From assembly GCA_031276985.1 (NCBI GenBank), contig JAISMA010000128.1:1-6759 (forward strand): a stretch of DNA of 6,759 nucleotides, written 5' to 3'. Every line of letters starts with the position of its first letter. The stretch's first letter is position 1. This document shows positions 1 to 6,448 of the stretch, one piece after another. Made by a program: the position numbers and the translations under genes. A model generated the notes under the pieces. That model had not been told where the DNA came from. It did no database searches and was given only the letters and a program-made list of their open reading frames with translations. This DNA is from Helicobacteraceae bacterium (GTDB lineage Bacteria; Campylobacterota; Campylobacteria; Campylobacterales; SZUA-545).

Positions 1-280
1 GCTTGCCGTTTGCGTCGCGTTTGGCGCAAATAGCGCAAAAGAAGCGTTTGAGCGCGGTTCGGCGGCTGGAAATCAAGGCAATTTTCAAGAAGCGATCAAG
101 CATTACACGCAAGCGATCAGGATTGATCCAAATTACGCAAACGCTTACAACAATCGCGCCGCCGCTTACACCGTTTTGAGCGATCTAAAAAGCGCCGCGA
201 AAGATGCCAAAAAAGCGTGCGAACTTGGCGATTGCAACGGCTTACAATATTTAGAAGCAAACAACCTCCTAAGCAATTAA
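1..280 (+). CDS. TPR-repeat protein, 5'-truncated by the window edge, probably exported
   Basis: This is the C-terminal 92 codons of an open frame read from position 2 and ending in TAA at 278-280. The first visible residues, LAVCVAFGANSAKEAF, look like the hydrophobic core and A-x-A cleavage region of a signal peptide, so the true start probably lies only a few codons outside the window and the protein is probably periplasmic. Two TPR-like units follow at visible residues 12-45 (GNFQEAIKHYTQAI then IDPNYA) and 46-79, and then a short cap ending in NNLLSN. TPRs are helical scaffolds for protein binding and no enzymatic motif is visible. Both ends resemble the next gene, with matching caps around KACELGD, so the two are tandem paralogs. 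The specific function is unknown. The TPR assignment is firm, the export inference moderate. Confidence 0.8.
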   Translation, partial: LAVCVAFGANSAKEAFERGSAAGNQGNFQEAIKHYTQAIRIDPNYANAYNNRAAAYTVLSDLKSAAKDAKKACELGDCNGLQYLEANNLLSN

Positions 281-1174
281 ATGGAAACGACAAACAAAGC
301 TGAAGCTGATAGCGCAAAAATGGCTTACGAGCGCGGCTTAGCGGCATATGAGCAAGGCAACTTTCAAGAAGCGATCGATCAATATACGCAATCGATCGCA
401 ATAGATCCGAATAACGCGGAGGTTTATTGGAATCGCGGAGTCGCTTACGGTAATTATTCGGGCGATTTTAATCGGTCAATCGAGGATTTCACAAAAGCGA
501 TTGAACTCGATCCAAATTACGCAAGAGCTTATAGCAATCGCGGAGTTTGCTATTGCAAAATAAGCGAATATAAAAAAGCGCTCGCGGATTTAAAGCGGGC
601 GTTAAAAATCAATCCGAATTACGCATGGGCATACTACTCTCGCGCGGACGTTTACTACGATCTGGGTAAAACAGACAAAGCGCTTGCCGATATTAATTGG
701 GCAATCGAACTCGATCCGAATTATGCGAACGCTTACATATATCGCGGACTTATTTATATTGCCTTACGCGATTATAAAAAAGTGATAGAAAATTGCAATC
801 AAGCCACTAAAATAAATCCGAACATTGCAGTCGCTTACTATAATCGTGCGATTGCTTATTATGGTTTAGACAATACAAATAAAGCGCTTAGAGATTACTC
901 GAAAGCTATTAAAATCAATCCGAACTATACGGACGCTTATAACAATCGCGGACTTGCCTACGCTAAGTTAAAAGATTTCAAAAAAGCCATCGCCGATTTC
1001 ACAAAAACGATCGAGATTGATCCAAACTATGTAATGGCTTATAGTAATCGCGCTCTTGCTTACAAAGATTTAGGCGATCTGAAAAACGCCGCGAAAGACG
1101 CTAGGAAAGCGTGCGAACTTGGCGATAACTATGCGTTAGAGTATCTAACGCAAAATAAACTATTAAGCGATTAA
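281..1174 (+). CDS. TPR-repeat protein with eight repeat units (297 aa)
   Basis: The protein is built almost entirely of 34-residue TPR units at about residues 12-45, 46-80 (one extra residue), 81-114, 115-148, 149-182, 183-216, 217-250 and a divergent last unit at 251-284. Most end in an [IL][DN]PN[YN] turn and contain the A-Y-x-N-R-G/A-x-A-Y helix. A cap ending in LLSD follows. The arrangement predicts a right-handed superhelical scaffold that binds peptides or partner proteins; the partner cannot be inferred. The N-terminus (METTNKAEADSAK) is hydrophilic with no signal peptide, so a cytoplasmic location is expected. The ATG directly abuts the TAA of the preceding paralog, with no Shine-Dalgarno sequence, which suggests translational coupling. 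ATG 320 (residue 14) is a possible alternative start but would cut the first TPR helix. Existence and TPR class are confident. Confidence 0.88.
   Translation: METTNKAEADSAKMAYERGLAAYEQGNFQEAIDQYTQSIAIDPNNAEVYWNRGVAYGNYSGDFNRSIEDFTKAIELDPNYARAYSNRGVCYCKISEYKKALADLKRALKINPNYAWAYYSRADVYYDLGKTDKALADINWAIELDPNYANAYIYRGLIYIALRDYKKVIENCNQATKINPNIAVAYYNRAIAYYGLDNTNKALRDYSKAIKINPNYTDAYNNRGLAYAKLKDFKKAIADFTKTIEIDPNYVMAYSNRALAYKDLGDLKNAAKDARKACELGDNYALEYLTQNKLLSD
314..1132 (+). repeat. TPR-coding tandem DNA repeat, about 102-bp period, eight units
   Basis: The gene at 281-1174 is internally periodic at the DNA level. Segments such as GATCCAAATTACGCA or GATCCGAATTA, followed by GC-TTA-(C/T)-A and AATCGCGGA, recur every 102 bp (105 bp across the second unit). 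Conservation is strongest around the Asp-Pro-Asn turn and the following Asn-Arg-Gly helix. This pattern fits expansion by internal duplication and leaves a substrate for further unequal recombination with the shorter paralog upstream. Confidence 0.75.
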
Positions 1175-1292
1175 CCGCGGTTTTGGGCTTGCGATCGCCG
1201 CGCTCTGACGTAATAACCGATTGTCAATCGCCGCGCGTAAATCGCTCGATTGTTCGCAAATATGATAACATTCGCGCAAAACTGGACGAAAA
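1175..1292. promoter_or_regulatory. Intergenic region before the LPS permease, with a 13-bp palindrome and a weak promoter candidate
   Basis: This 118-bp gap separates the TPR gene from the permease. It contains an inverted repeat with 6-bp arms around a single base, CGATTG-T-CAATCG at 1218-1230, and half of it (CGATTGT) recurs at 1247-1253. A TATGAT hexamer at 1261-1266 could be a -10 element about 26 bp before the permease start, but no good -35 is paired with it. CGCGG at 1176-1180 and CCGCG at 1198-1202 could form a weak stem after the TPR stop, but no T-run follows, so a terminator is not supported. Regulatory function is inferred only from position. Confidence 0.3.
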
Positions 1293-2348
1293 ATGCTTGA
1301 TCGATATATCGCTTGGCTCTATTTACGCTATACGACTTTGATCCTATTTGCGCTGACGGCGTTTTTCGTGGGCATGGACACCCTGAGCGCCGCTTCAAAA
1401 CTGCCCGATTCGGCGAATCTGATTTTGCTTTTTGGGCTGTTTCGCGCCGCTAGAGCCCTTGATATTATTCTGCCGCTTTCGCTGGTTTTTGGCGCGATCG
1501 CGGCAAACATTCGGCTTATTCGCTCAAACGAACTTGTGGCGCTTTATAGCATGGGCGCGTCGCGGCTAAAAACGCTTAAACCATTTGCGGCGGTTTCGCT
1601 TGCAATCGCGTGCGCTTATATCGCGCTGTGTTGCACGCAATTTGTATACCTTAGCGATAAAGCCAACGCGATCAAACAAAAGCGCGATTTTTCCACTATT
1701 ACGCAAGATCTTTTTATCCGTTACGACAATCGTTTTATTTATATTCGCGAGCTTTTGCCGCTTCAAAACGAAGCGCGGGGACTCGATATTTTGGAGGTTT
1801 CAGACGGCGATCTTTCGCGCCTTATTCGCGCTAAAAAAGGCGTTTTCAAAGACGGCGTTTGGCTGCTTAACGACGTGTCGATCGTAACCAAACCGCGCGA
1901 TTTAACGCTTGGCGGCGCGGGCGTTGTCGCGCAAAAACAAGAAAGCATGACGGAGCTTCGCGGATTTCGTCCCGACATTATGGACACAATCTACGAGCAA
2001 AAATTCACATATAGCCTAATCGACGCGGCGCGGGCGTGGATATTATTTGCCGATCAGGACATAAATACCTATCGTATTCGCAGCATACTATACGCCACAA
2101 TTATATTTCCGCTTTTCGCGCCGTTATTTGCGTCGCTTATATTTGCGTACGCGCCGATTAGCCCTCGTTTTTTTAATATGGCGATGTTCAGCTCAATATC
2201 GATTTTATTAGTTTTGACGGCGTGGGGCGCGTTATACTCTTTGGCGCAGGCGGCGAAAAACGGCGCTATATCTCCCGAAGCGGCGCTTTTGCTTCCGTTT
2301 GCGTTAAGCGTTACGATTGCGGGTTTTATCCTCAAGAAAAAACTATAA
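1293..2348 (+). CDS. LptF/LptG-family lipopolysaccharide export permease (LptG-like)
   Basis: This 351-residue inner-membrane protein fits the size and topology of LptF/LptG (E. coli LptG is 360). Three membrane segments lie at about residues 11-33, 44-70 and 97-119, a soluble periplasmic domain at about 120-260, and three more segments at about 265-287, 294-316 and 327-347. The family hallmark between segments 2 and 3 is clear: RSNELVALYSMGAS (77-90), the cytoplasmic loop that contacts the LptB ATPase. In the family, LptF and LptG with LptB extract LPS from the inner membrane and pass it to the Lpt bridge. The N-terminal LDRYI and overall pattern favour LptG over LptF, but I leave the symbol blank because the two are hard to separate by eye. 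The ATG at 1293 follows a weak GGA at 1284-1286. Neither lptB nor the partner permease is in the window. Confidence 0.88.
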   Translation: MLDRYIAWLYLRYTTLILFALTAFFVGMDTLSAASKLPDSANLILLFGLFRAARALDIILPLSLVFGAIAANIRLIRSNELVALYSMGASRLKTLKPFAAVSLAIACAYIALCCTQFVYLSDKANAIKQKRDFSTITQDLFIRYDNRFIYIRELLPLQNEARGLDILEVSDGDLSRLIRAKKGVFKDGVWLLNDVSIVTKPRDLTLGGAGVVAQKQESMTELRGFRPDIMDTIYEQKFTYSLIDAARAWILFADQDINTYRIRSILYATIIFPLFAPLFASLIFAYAPISPRFFNMAMFSSISILLVLTAWGALYSLAQAAKNGAISPEAALLLPFALSVTIAGFILKKKL

Positions 2349-2350
2349 CC

Positions 2351-2446
2351 TTTAATCGCGGAAGCGGCGATAAGACATTACTAATGACGATTGATCCCGC
2401 GATTGTATTAAACGCTAAATTTCCGCTTGCGCGGGAATGACGATTG
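2351..2446. repeat. Repeat-rich convergent intergenic region with overlapping hairpins
   Basis: The gap between two convergent genes contains an inverted repeat TCCCGCG (2395-2401) / CGCGGGA (2430-2436), an inverted repeat AATCGCGG (2354-2361) / CCGCGATT (2397-2404), and an 11-bp direct repeat AATGACGATTG (2383-2393 and 2436-2446). A compact hairpin CCGC-TTGC-GCGG lies at 2423-2434, flanked by TTT and GAA. On the minus strand this part reads TCATTCCCGCGCAAGCGG, similar to the dRS3/REP-like short intergenic palindromes (ATTCCC...GGGAAT) described in Neisseria and other bacteria. It could terminate transcription from both sides, although no long T-run is present. Family membership is an inference. 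Confidence 0.5.
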
Positions 2447-2460
2447 GCGTATCCAGCGAT

Positions 2461-4164
2461 CTAAGGCATTCCGAGCGCGAGTTTGCCGTCTTTCACCGTG
2501 TACACTTCGTCGCAACGAGAGAGCGTGCTTAATCTGTGCGCGACGACGAGCAAAGTTTTGTTTTTCGCCGCGTCGTAGATTTCGTCCATAATCTTCGCTT
2601 CCGTTTCGTTGTCCAGCGCGCTTGTCGCCTCGTCCAAAACCAAAATGTCGGGCGCGCCGTACAAAGCGCGGGCGATCGCGATTCTTTGCTTTTGCCCGCC
2701 GCTAAGCAAAATGCCGCCGTCGCCCACTCGGGTTTTAAGTCCGTCGTGTCGAAGCAGAAAATCGTAAATATTGGCTTGATTCAAAACCTTCGTAATCTCT
2801 TCTTCGTCGTACGGCTTGCCAAAAGCCACGTTTTCGGCTACGTTTCCGTCAAATAGATAAACGTCTTGCGGAATGTATCCGATCTTTTTGCGCCAGCTTT
2901 TGACGTTTTCGCGGCTTAAAACCTCGCCGTCGATCAAGATCGCGCCGCTTTGGGGTTCATACACGCCGCATATTAGATCGACAAGCGTGCTTTTGCCGCC
3001 GCCGCTCGCGCCGCAAAAGCCTATTTTGCGCCCTTTTGGAATGGTTAGAGTTAGATTTTTGATAATAGGTTTTGCGGGATCAAAGTAGAAACCAAGATCG
3101 CTTAAAACGATCTCTTTTTCAAAAGTTACGGATTTGTCGCCTTCGTTTGGCGCGATCGCGGATAGATCGTTAAACGCGAGCGGCACGACGTGCCGATACG
3201 ATTGAATCTCGTTAAACGCGTAGGTAATTCTTTGCGCGGAAGGCAACAGGCGGTATAAAACCAGCGCGAACATCGATACGATCGGCACGATCGCCGAAGC
3301 GTCTTGATATTTAGCTATGACGTAAATCACCAATGAACACAAAATAACAAAACCCATCGTCTCGATCGACACGCGAGGAAGCGCGCTTAGCGTTTGCGAG
3401 GTAACGGCGTTTTTTAGCAGTTGCGCGACGCGATGCGAAAATCCGTCCGCGATTTCGGGCGCGTTTCCCATTATCTTGATGATCTTAAAATTGCCGAAAG
3501 CCGATTGAAGCGTCTCGTACATAAGCGAGTTTATATCGGAACTCTTGACGCCAAGCTTATGAACGCGCCTCGAAATCGTTTTCAGCACGAGGAAAATCTT
3601 CACGATCAAGATCGCGGTTAAAACGAGCGTGATCTTCCAATGCACAAACCACGCGGTCGCGTAAAGCGCGACAAAGACGAAAAGTTCGGCGCACAGCGTC
3701 ATCAGCGATCTGAGCAGATTTGCGATTTGCTGCGAATTGTTCATAACGCTTTTGACGAGCTTGCCCGCGTTTTGACGCGCGAAATCGGCGTAGCTTAGAT
3801 CCAGCGTTTTGATAAAGAGCCGTCTTTTTAGATCTTCGCCGCCGCCGACGGCAAAACGCGCCGTAAGGTAGACTTGAAAAAACAAAAGCAGGGCGCGAAA
3901 AAGATAAAAAACGATCAGCGCCAAACCGAAGGCAATGGTAAATTCCGCCGCGTTTTGAAAGCCCAGATAATCGCAAACCGCCTTGTAACGCGCATCCGTT
4001 TCGACAAGCGACGGGTTGGTAGCCGCCGCCACGAAAGGCATAATCGCGCCCAATCCAACGGTCTCCACAAGCGCGATCGCGACGCTGTACAGCACAAGAA
4101 AAACGAAGAAAATCCGCTTCCGTTTCCCGAAGATAAATGATAATTGCTTGAAAAATTCCCGCAT
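2461..4164 (-). CDS. pglK: PglK/Wzk-like ABC flippase for lipid-linked oligosaccharide (fused membrane and ATPase domains)
   Basis: This 567-residue half-transporter has an N-terminal six-helix membrane domain (about 18-310) and a C-terminal nucleotide-binding domain (about 350-565). All ATPase motifs are intact: Walker A GASGGGKST (385-393), Q-loop Gln433 in IPQDVYLFDG, signature LSGGQ (487-491), Walker B ILVLDEA (507-513), D-loop SALD (515-518) and switch His543. It should work as a homodimer in the inner membrane. Length and sequence closely recall Campylobacter PglK (564 aa), which flips the N-glycan heptasaccharide on undecaprenyl pyrophosphate, and Helicobacter Wzk, which flips O-antigen. 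Shared stretches include LYRLLPSAQRIT and KIMDEIYDAAKNKT. No glycosyltransferase or pglB lies in the window, so the substrate is unknown and a lipid A exporter (MsbA) role is a weaker alternative. The ATG at 4164 starts the first family-like sequence; the frame stays open upstream but that part is not protein-like. Confidence 0.85.
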   Translation of the reverse strand: MREFFKQLSFIFGKRKRIFFVFLVLYSVAIALVETVGLGAIMPFVAAATNPSLVETDARYKAVCDYLGFQNAAEFTIAFGLALIVFYLFRALLLFFQVYLTARFAVGGGEDLKRRLFIKTLDLSYADFARQNAGKLVKSVMNNSQQIANLLRSLMTLCAELFVFVALYATAWFVHWKITLVLTAILIVKIFLVLKTISRRVHKLGVKSSDINSLMYETLQSAFGNFKIIKIMGNAPEIADGFSHRVAQLLKNAVTSQTLSALPRVSIETMGFVILCSLVIYVIAKYQDASAIVPIVSMFALVLYRLLPSAQRITYAFNEIQSYRHVVPLAFNDLSAIAPNEGDKSVTFEKEIVLSDLGFYFDPAKPIIKNLTLTIPKGRKIGFCGASGGGKSTLVDLICGVYEPQSGAILIDGEVLSRENVKSWRKKIGYIPQDVYLFDGNVAENVAFGKPYDEEEITKVLNQANIYDFLLRHDGLKTRVGDGGILLSGGQKQRIAIARALYGAPDILVLDEATSALDNETEAKIMDEIYDAAKNKTLLVVAHRLSTLSRCDEVYTVKDGKLALGMP

Positions 4165-4216
4165 TCGCCGTTTTCTAAATTTGTTTGTAATTGTAAGTTC
4201 GCTATGCTTACAAGTT
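4165..4216. promoter_or_regulatory. Divergent promoter region with an inverted repeat (candidate operator)
   Basis: Only 52 bp separate the divergent start codons of the flippase and the GspF/PilC gene. The region has an exact inverted repeat, TTGTAAG (4191-4197) and CTTACAA (4207-4213), with a 9-bp spacer, plus a third TTGTAA at 4185-4190. TATGCT at 4203-4208 is a possible -10 for the plus-strand gene. TACAAT, read on the minus strand at 4190-4195, is a possible -10 for the flippase. Both overlap the inverted repeat, so a bound regulator could control both genes. Promoter function is inferred from position; the repeat itself is visible. Confidence 0.45.
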
Positions 4217-5461
4217 ATGAAGTACTTTGAAGCGACCCTGATTGCACGGGGCAAAAAAGAGGTGCATAACTTTTTGGCGGTCGATCGCAAGGAGGCGATG
4301 AGTATCGCCCAAAGCGGCGGTATGGTGGTGCAGGTTAAAGAGGTGGCGATGCCGATCGTCGCTCGCCTGCAGGTGCTAAAAGACGAAATCGAAAGCAAGG
4401 TATTCACCGGACCGGTGAAGGCGCAGGATTGGATCGTGGCGATGCGGCAGATGGGAGTTATGCTAAACGCCGGCATTTCGCTATCCGACGCGCTGGGAGA
4501 GGCGGCAAGCGCGACGCAGGATAAAAAGGCGAAGCGAATCTTGTTTCAGGCGCTTGAAGACGTGGAAGCGGGCTTTAGCTTGTCGATTTCGCTTGAAAAA
4601 AGCAGGGCGCAGGTAGGCGCGATCACAATGGCGCTAATTACGCTCGGCGAAAAAACGGGTACGCTCGCCGAATCGATGTTGAAACTCGCCGATATGGCAG
4701 AGGAGATCCGCGATAACCGCGCGAAAGTGAAAAAGGCGACCACAATGCCTAAAATCACGTTGTTGGCAATGGCGGCGGCTTTCGTGATACTGATTATGCA
4801 GGTGGTGCCGAAGTTTCAATCGGTTTTCAGCAAACTCGGCGCGGATTTGCCGGCTCCAACGCTTGCGCTGATTGCCATTGAAGGGTTTCTAACAGCGTAT
4901 TGGTATTACTTGCTAATCGGCATTATCGCGATGGTTTTCGCGCATAACTGGGCGATGAGGAACCGTCCAAAATACGAGCTTGCCTTCGATCAGTACATTT
5001 TAAGGGTATATCTGATCGGAAGCATGCTCAGTCTTGGCTTTTACAGCCGGTTTATGATGATCTTCGGTCAGTTGATCCGTTCTGGTATCCCGCTTACGGA
5101 GTCTATGGCTACATCGGGCGGCACGATCGAAAATAGCTACGTGCGCCTAAAGCTGGCGGAAGCAGGAAGAGGCATCGGGCAGGGCAAGCAGCTGTCGACC
5201 GCGCTTGATGAAACAACGCTTTTTGAGCCGATGGTTTTGCAGATGATCCGATCAGGCGAATCAAGCGGCGAGCTTGACACAATGCTAGAACGCATCGGCG
5301 AGTATTATCGTATGCGCTTTAACCACCTAATCGACAACTTTGCGGCTTTGTTGGAGCCAATCTTAATGCTCTTTATGGGCGTTCTCGTGCTGTTTTTGGC
5401 GCTTGGCATTATGTTGCCGATGTGGGATATTTCCAGCGCGGCGATGGGAAAAACCAAGTAA
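4217..5461 (+). CDS. Type II secretion system F family / type IV pilus platform protein (GspF/PilC/CtsF-like)
   Basis: This is a 414-residue polytopic inner-membrane protein of the GspF/PilC family, which forms the platform linking the assembly ATPase to pilin or pseudopilin assembly. It shows the expected duplication. The first T2SF domain (about 70-195) starts QDWIVAMRQMGVMLNAGISL and contains GEKTGTLAE (144-152). The second (about 276-400) starts FYSRFMMIFGQLIRSGIPL and contains GESSGELDTML (347-357). Membrane segments are at about 180-198, 224-243 and 380-402. The end, LPMWDIS, matches family C-termini. In Campylobacter the homologue CtsF serves natural transformation; other Campylobacterota carry T2SS or pilus versions, and no ATPase or pilin gene is here to decide. 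The ATG at 4217 gives the usual N-terminus (MKYFEATLIARGKKE), but no Shine-Dalgarno precedes it. Glutamine codons are 13 CAG to 2 CAA, opposite to the neighbouring genes. Confidence 0.9.
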   Translation: MKYFEATLIARGKKEVHNFLAVDRKEAMSIAQSGGMVVQVKEVAMPIVARLQVLKDEIESKVFTGPVKAQDWIVAMRQMGVMLNAGISLSDALGEAASATQDKKAKRILFQALEDVEAGFSLSISLEKSRAQVGAITMALITLGEKTGTLAESMLKLADMAEEIRDNRAKVKKATTMPKITLLAMAAAFVILIMQVVPKFQSVFSKLGADLPAPTLALIAIEGFLTAYWYYLLIGIIAMVFAHNWAMRNRPKYELAFDQYILRVYLIGSMLSLGFYSRFMMIFGQLIRSGIPLTESMATSGGTIENSYVRLKLAEAGRGIGQGKQLSTALDETTLFEPMVLQMIRSGESSGELDTMLERIGEYYRMRFNHLIDNFAALLEPILMLFMGVLVLFLALGIMLPMWDISSAAMGKTK

Positions 5462-5465
5462 AAGC

Positions 5466-5482
5466 GCGGAATTAAGCGATTG
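5466..5482 (+). promoter_or_regulatory. Weak ribosome-binding site and TTG start of trpS
   Basis: GCGGA ending at 5470 sits nine bases before TTG at 5480-5482. No other NTG codon is available in frame between this point and the upstream stop codon, and the conserved TrpS N-terminus begins two residues later. The TTG start is therefore well constrained, although an ATT at 5471-5473 cannot be strictly excluded. Confidence 0.65.
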
Positions 5483-6448
5483 GTCAGGACTCTTTCCGGC
5501 ATTCAACCTTCGGGCGCGTTCCATATAGGCAACTATTTTGGAATGATCGCCCAACTGATCAAGGCGCAGCAAAGCGAGGATGTTTTCGCCTTTATCGCCA
5601 ACTATCACGCGATGACAAGCGTTCTTGACGGCGCTCGCTTAGCCGATCAAACCCGCGAAGCCGCGATCGCTTTTTTAAGTCTTGGAATCGATCCGTCGCG
5701 ATCGACCTTTTGGCTTCAAAGCTCCGTTCCAGAGGTATTGGAGCTATATTGGATATTGAGCCAACACGCGCCGATCGGTCTTTTGGAGCGCGCGCACAGC
5801 TACAAAGACAAAGTCGCCAAAGGTTTGTCGCCCTCGCATGGCTTGTTTAGCTATCCCGTGTTGATGGCGGCGGATATTTTGCTGTTTGACGCGGATGCGG
5901 TGCCTGTGGGTAAAGATCAAATTCAGCACGTGGAGATCGCCCGCGATATAGCGATCAAGTTCAACAACGCGATCGGCGGCGAGTTGTTGCGGTTGCCCGA
6001 TTTTCGCGTGGAAGACGACGTCGCCGTCGTGCCGGGCATAGACGGCGCTAAAATGAGCAAGAGCTACGGCAACACAATCGAAATTTTTACCGATCGCAAA
6101 ACGCTGGAAAAGCGAATCAAGCAGATCGTAACCGCGCCGATACCTTTGGAAGCGCCAAAACAATGGGAAAACGACGCGGTTTATCGGCTATGCGCGCTTT
6201 TTCTTGACGAAAACGGCAAAGCGGCTCTGCAACGGCGCTACGAAAAAGGCGGCGAAGGACACGGACATTTCAAAGCCTATTTGACCGAACTAATATGGGA
6301 GTATTTCGCCGCCGCGCGCGCGCGAAGCGAAGAGCTAAAACGCGATCCTTCCAAAGTCGATAAAGCGCTGGCGATTGGAGCAGAAAAAGCCCGCGCAATC
6401 GCCAAAGCAAAAATGGCTCGAATCAGATCCGCAGTCGGCATTATTTAG
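5480..6448 (+). CDS. trpS: Tryptophan--tRNA ligase
   Basis: This class I aminoacyl-tRNA synthetase activates tryptophan with ATP and charges tRNA-Trp in the cytosol. At 322 residues it is close to the family's usual length (E. coli 334). The Rossmann-fold N-terminus has LSGIQPSGAFHIGNYFG with the HIGN signature at 15-18. The substrate-binding segment LMAADILLFDADAVPVGKDQ lies at 128-147, followed by QHVEIARDIA, and the KMSKS loop is exact at 191-195 (GAKMSKSYGN). The C-terminal helical part carries the tRNA anticodon-binding region. The start is TTG at 5480: the frame upstream has no ATG, GTG or other TTG before the TAA of the preceding gene at 5459-5461. GGA at 5468-5470 is a weak ribosome-binding site. 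It lies 18 bp after the GspF/PilC gene in the same frame and is probably cotranscribed with it. Confidence 0.96.
   Translation: MVRTLSGIQPSGAFHIGNYFGMIAQLIKAQQSEDVFAFIANYHAMTSVLDGARLADQTREAAIAFLSLGIDPSRSTFWLQSSVPEVLELYWILSQHAPIGLLERAHSYKDKVAKGLSPSHGLFSYPVLMAADILLFDADAVPVGKDQIQHVEIARDIAIKFNNAIGGELLRLPDFRVEDDVAVVPGIDGAKMSKSYGNTIEIFTDRKTLEKRIKQIVTAPIPLEAPKQWENDAVYRLCALFLDENGKAALQRRYEKGGEGHGHFKAYLTELIWEYFAAARARSEELKRDPSKVDKALAIGAEKARAIAKAKMARIRSAVGII

Noticed and set aside
1176..1202. Possible terminator after the second TPR gene
   Set aside because: The stem is only 5 bp with a 17-base loop and no following T-run.
1171..1398. 75-codon minus-strand open frame spanning the gap before the permease
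   Set aside because: It overlaps the permease N-terminus, is Arg-rich, and has no ribosome-binding site or recognisable domain.
3557..3976. 139-codon minus-strand open frame
   Set aside because: It is a frame-shifted shadow of the flippase on the same strand, very Arg-rich with no recognisable domain.
4016..4216. In-frame upstream extension of the GspF/PilC gene (67 extra codons)
   Set aside because: It overlaps the start of the flippase on the opposite strand, its translation does not resemble the family, and the typical N-terminus begins at 4217.
4165..4476. In-frame upstream extension of the flippase on the minus strand (104 extra codons)
   Set aside because: It runs antisense through the GspF/PilC coding region, is Ser/Thr/Cys-rich low-quality sequence, and the PglK-like N-terminus begins at 4164.
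5744..6163. 139-codon minus-strand open frame
   Set aside because: It is antisense to the conserved core of trpS, including KMSKS, with composition explained by the complementary codons.
6313..6324. CG dinucleotide run (six units) within trpS
   Set aside because: It encodes ordinary Ala/Arg codons in a helical region; it is too short to claim Z-DNA or phase variation.
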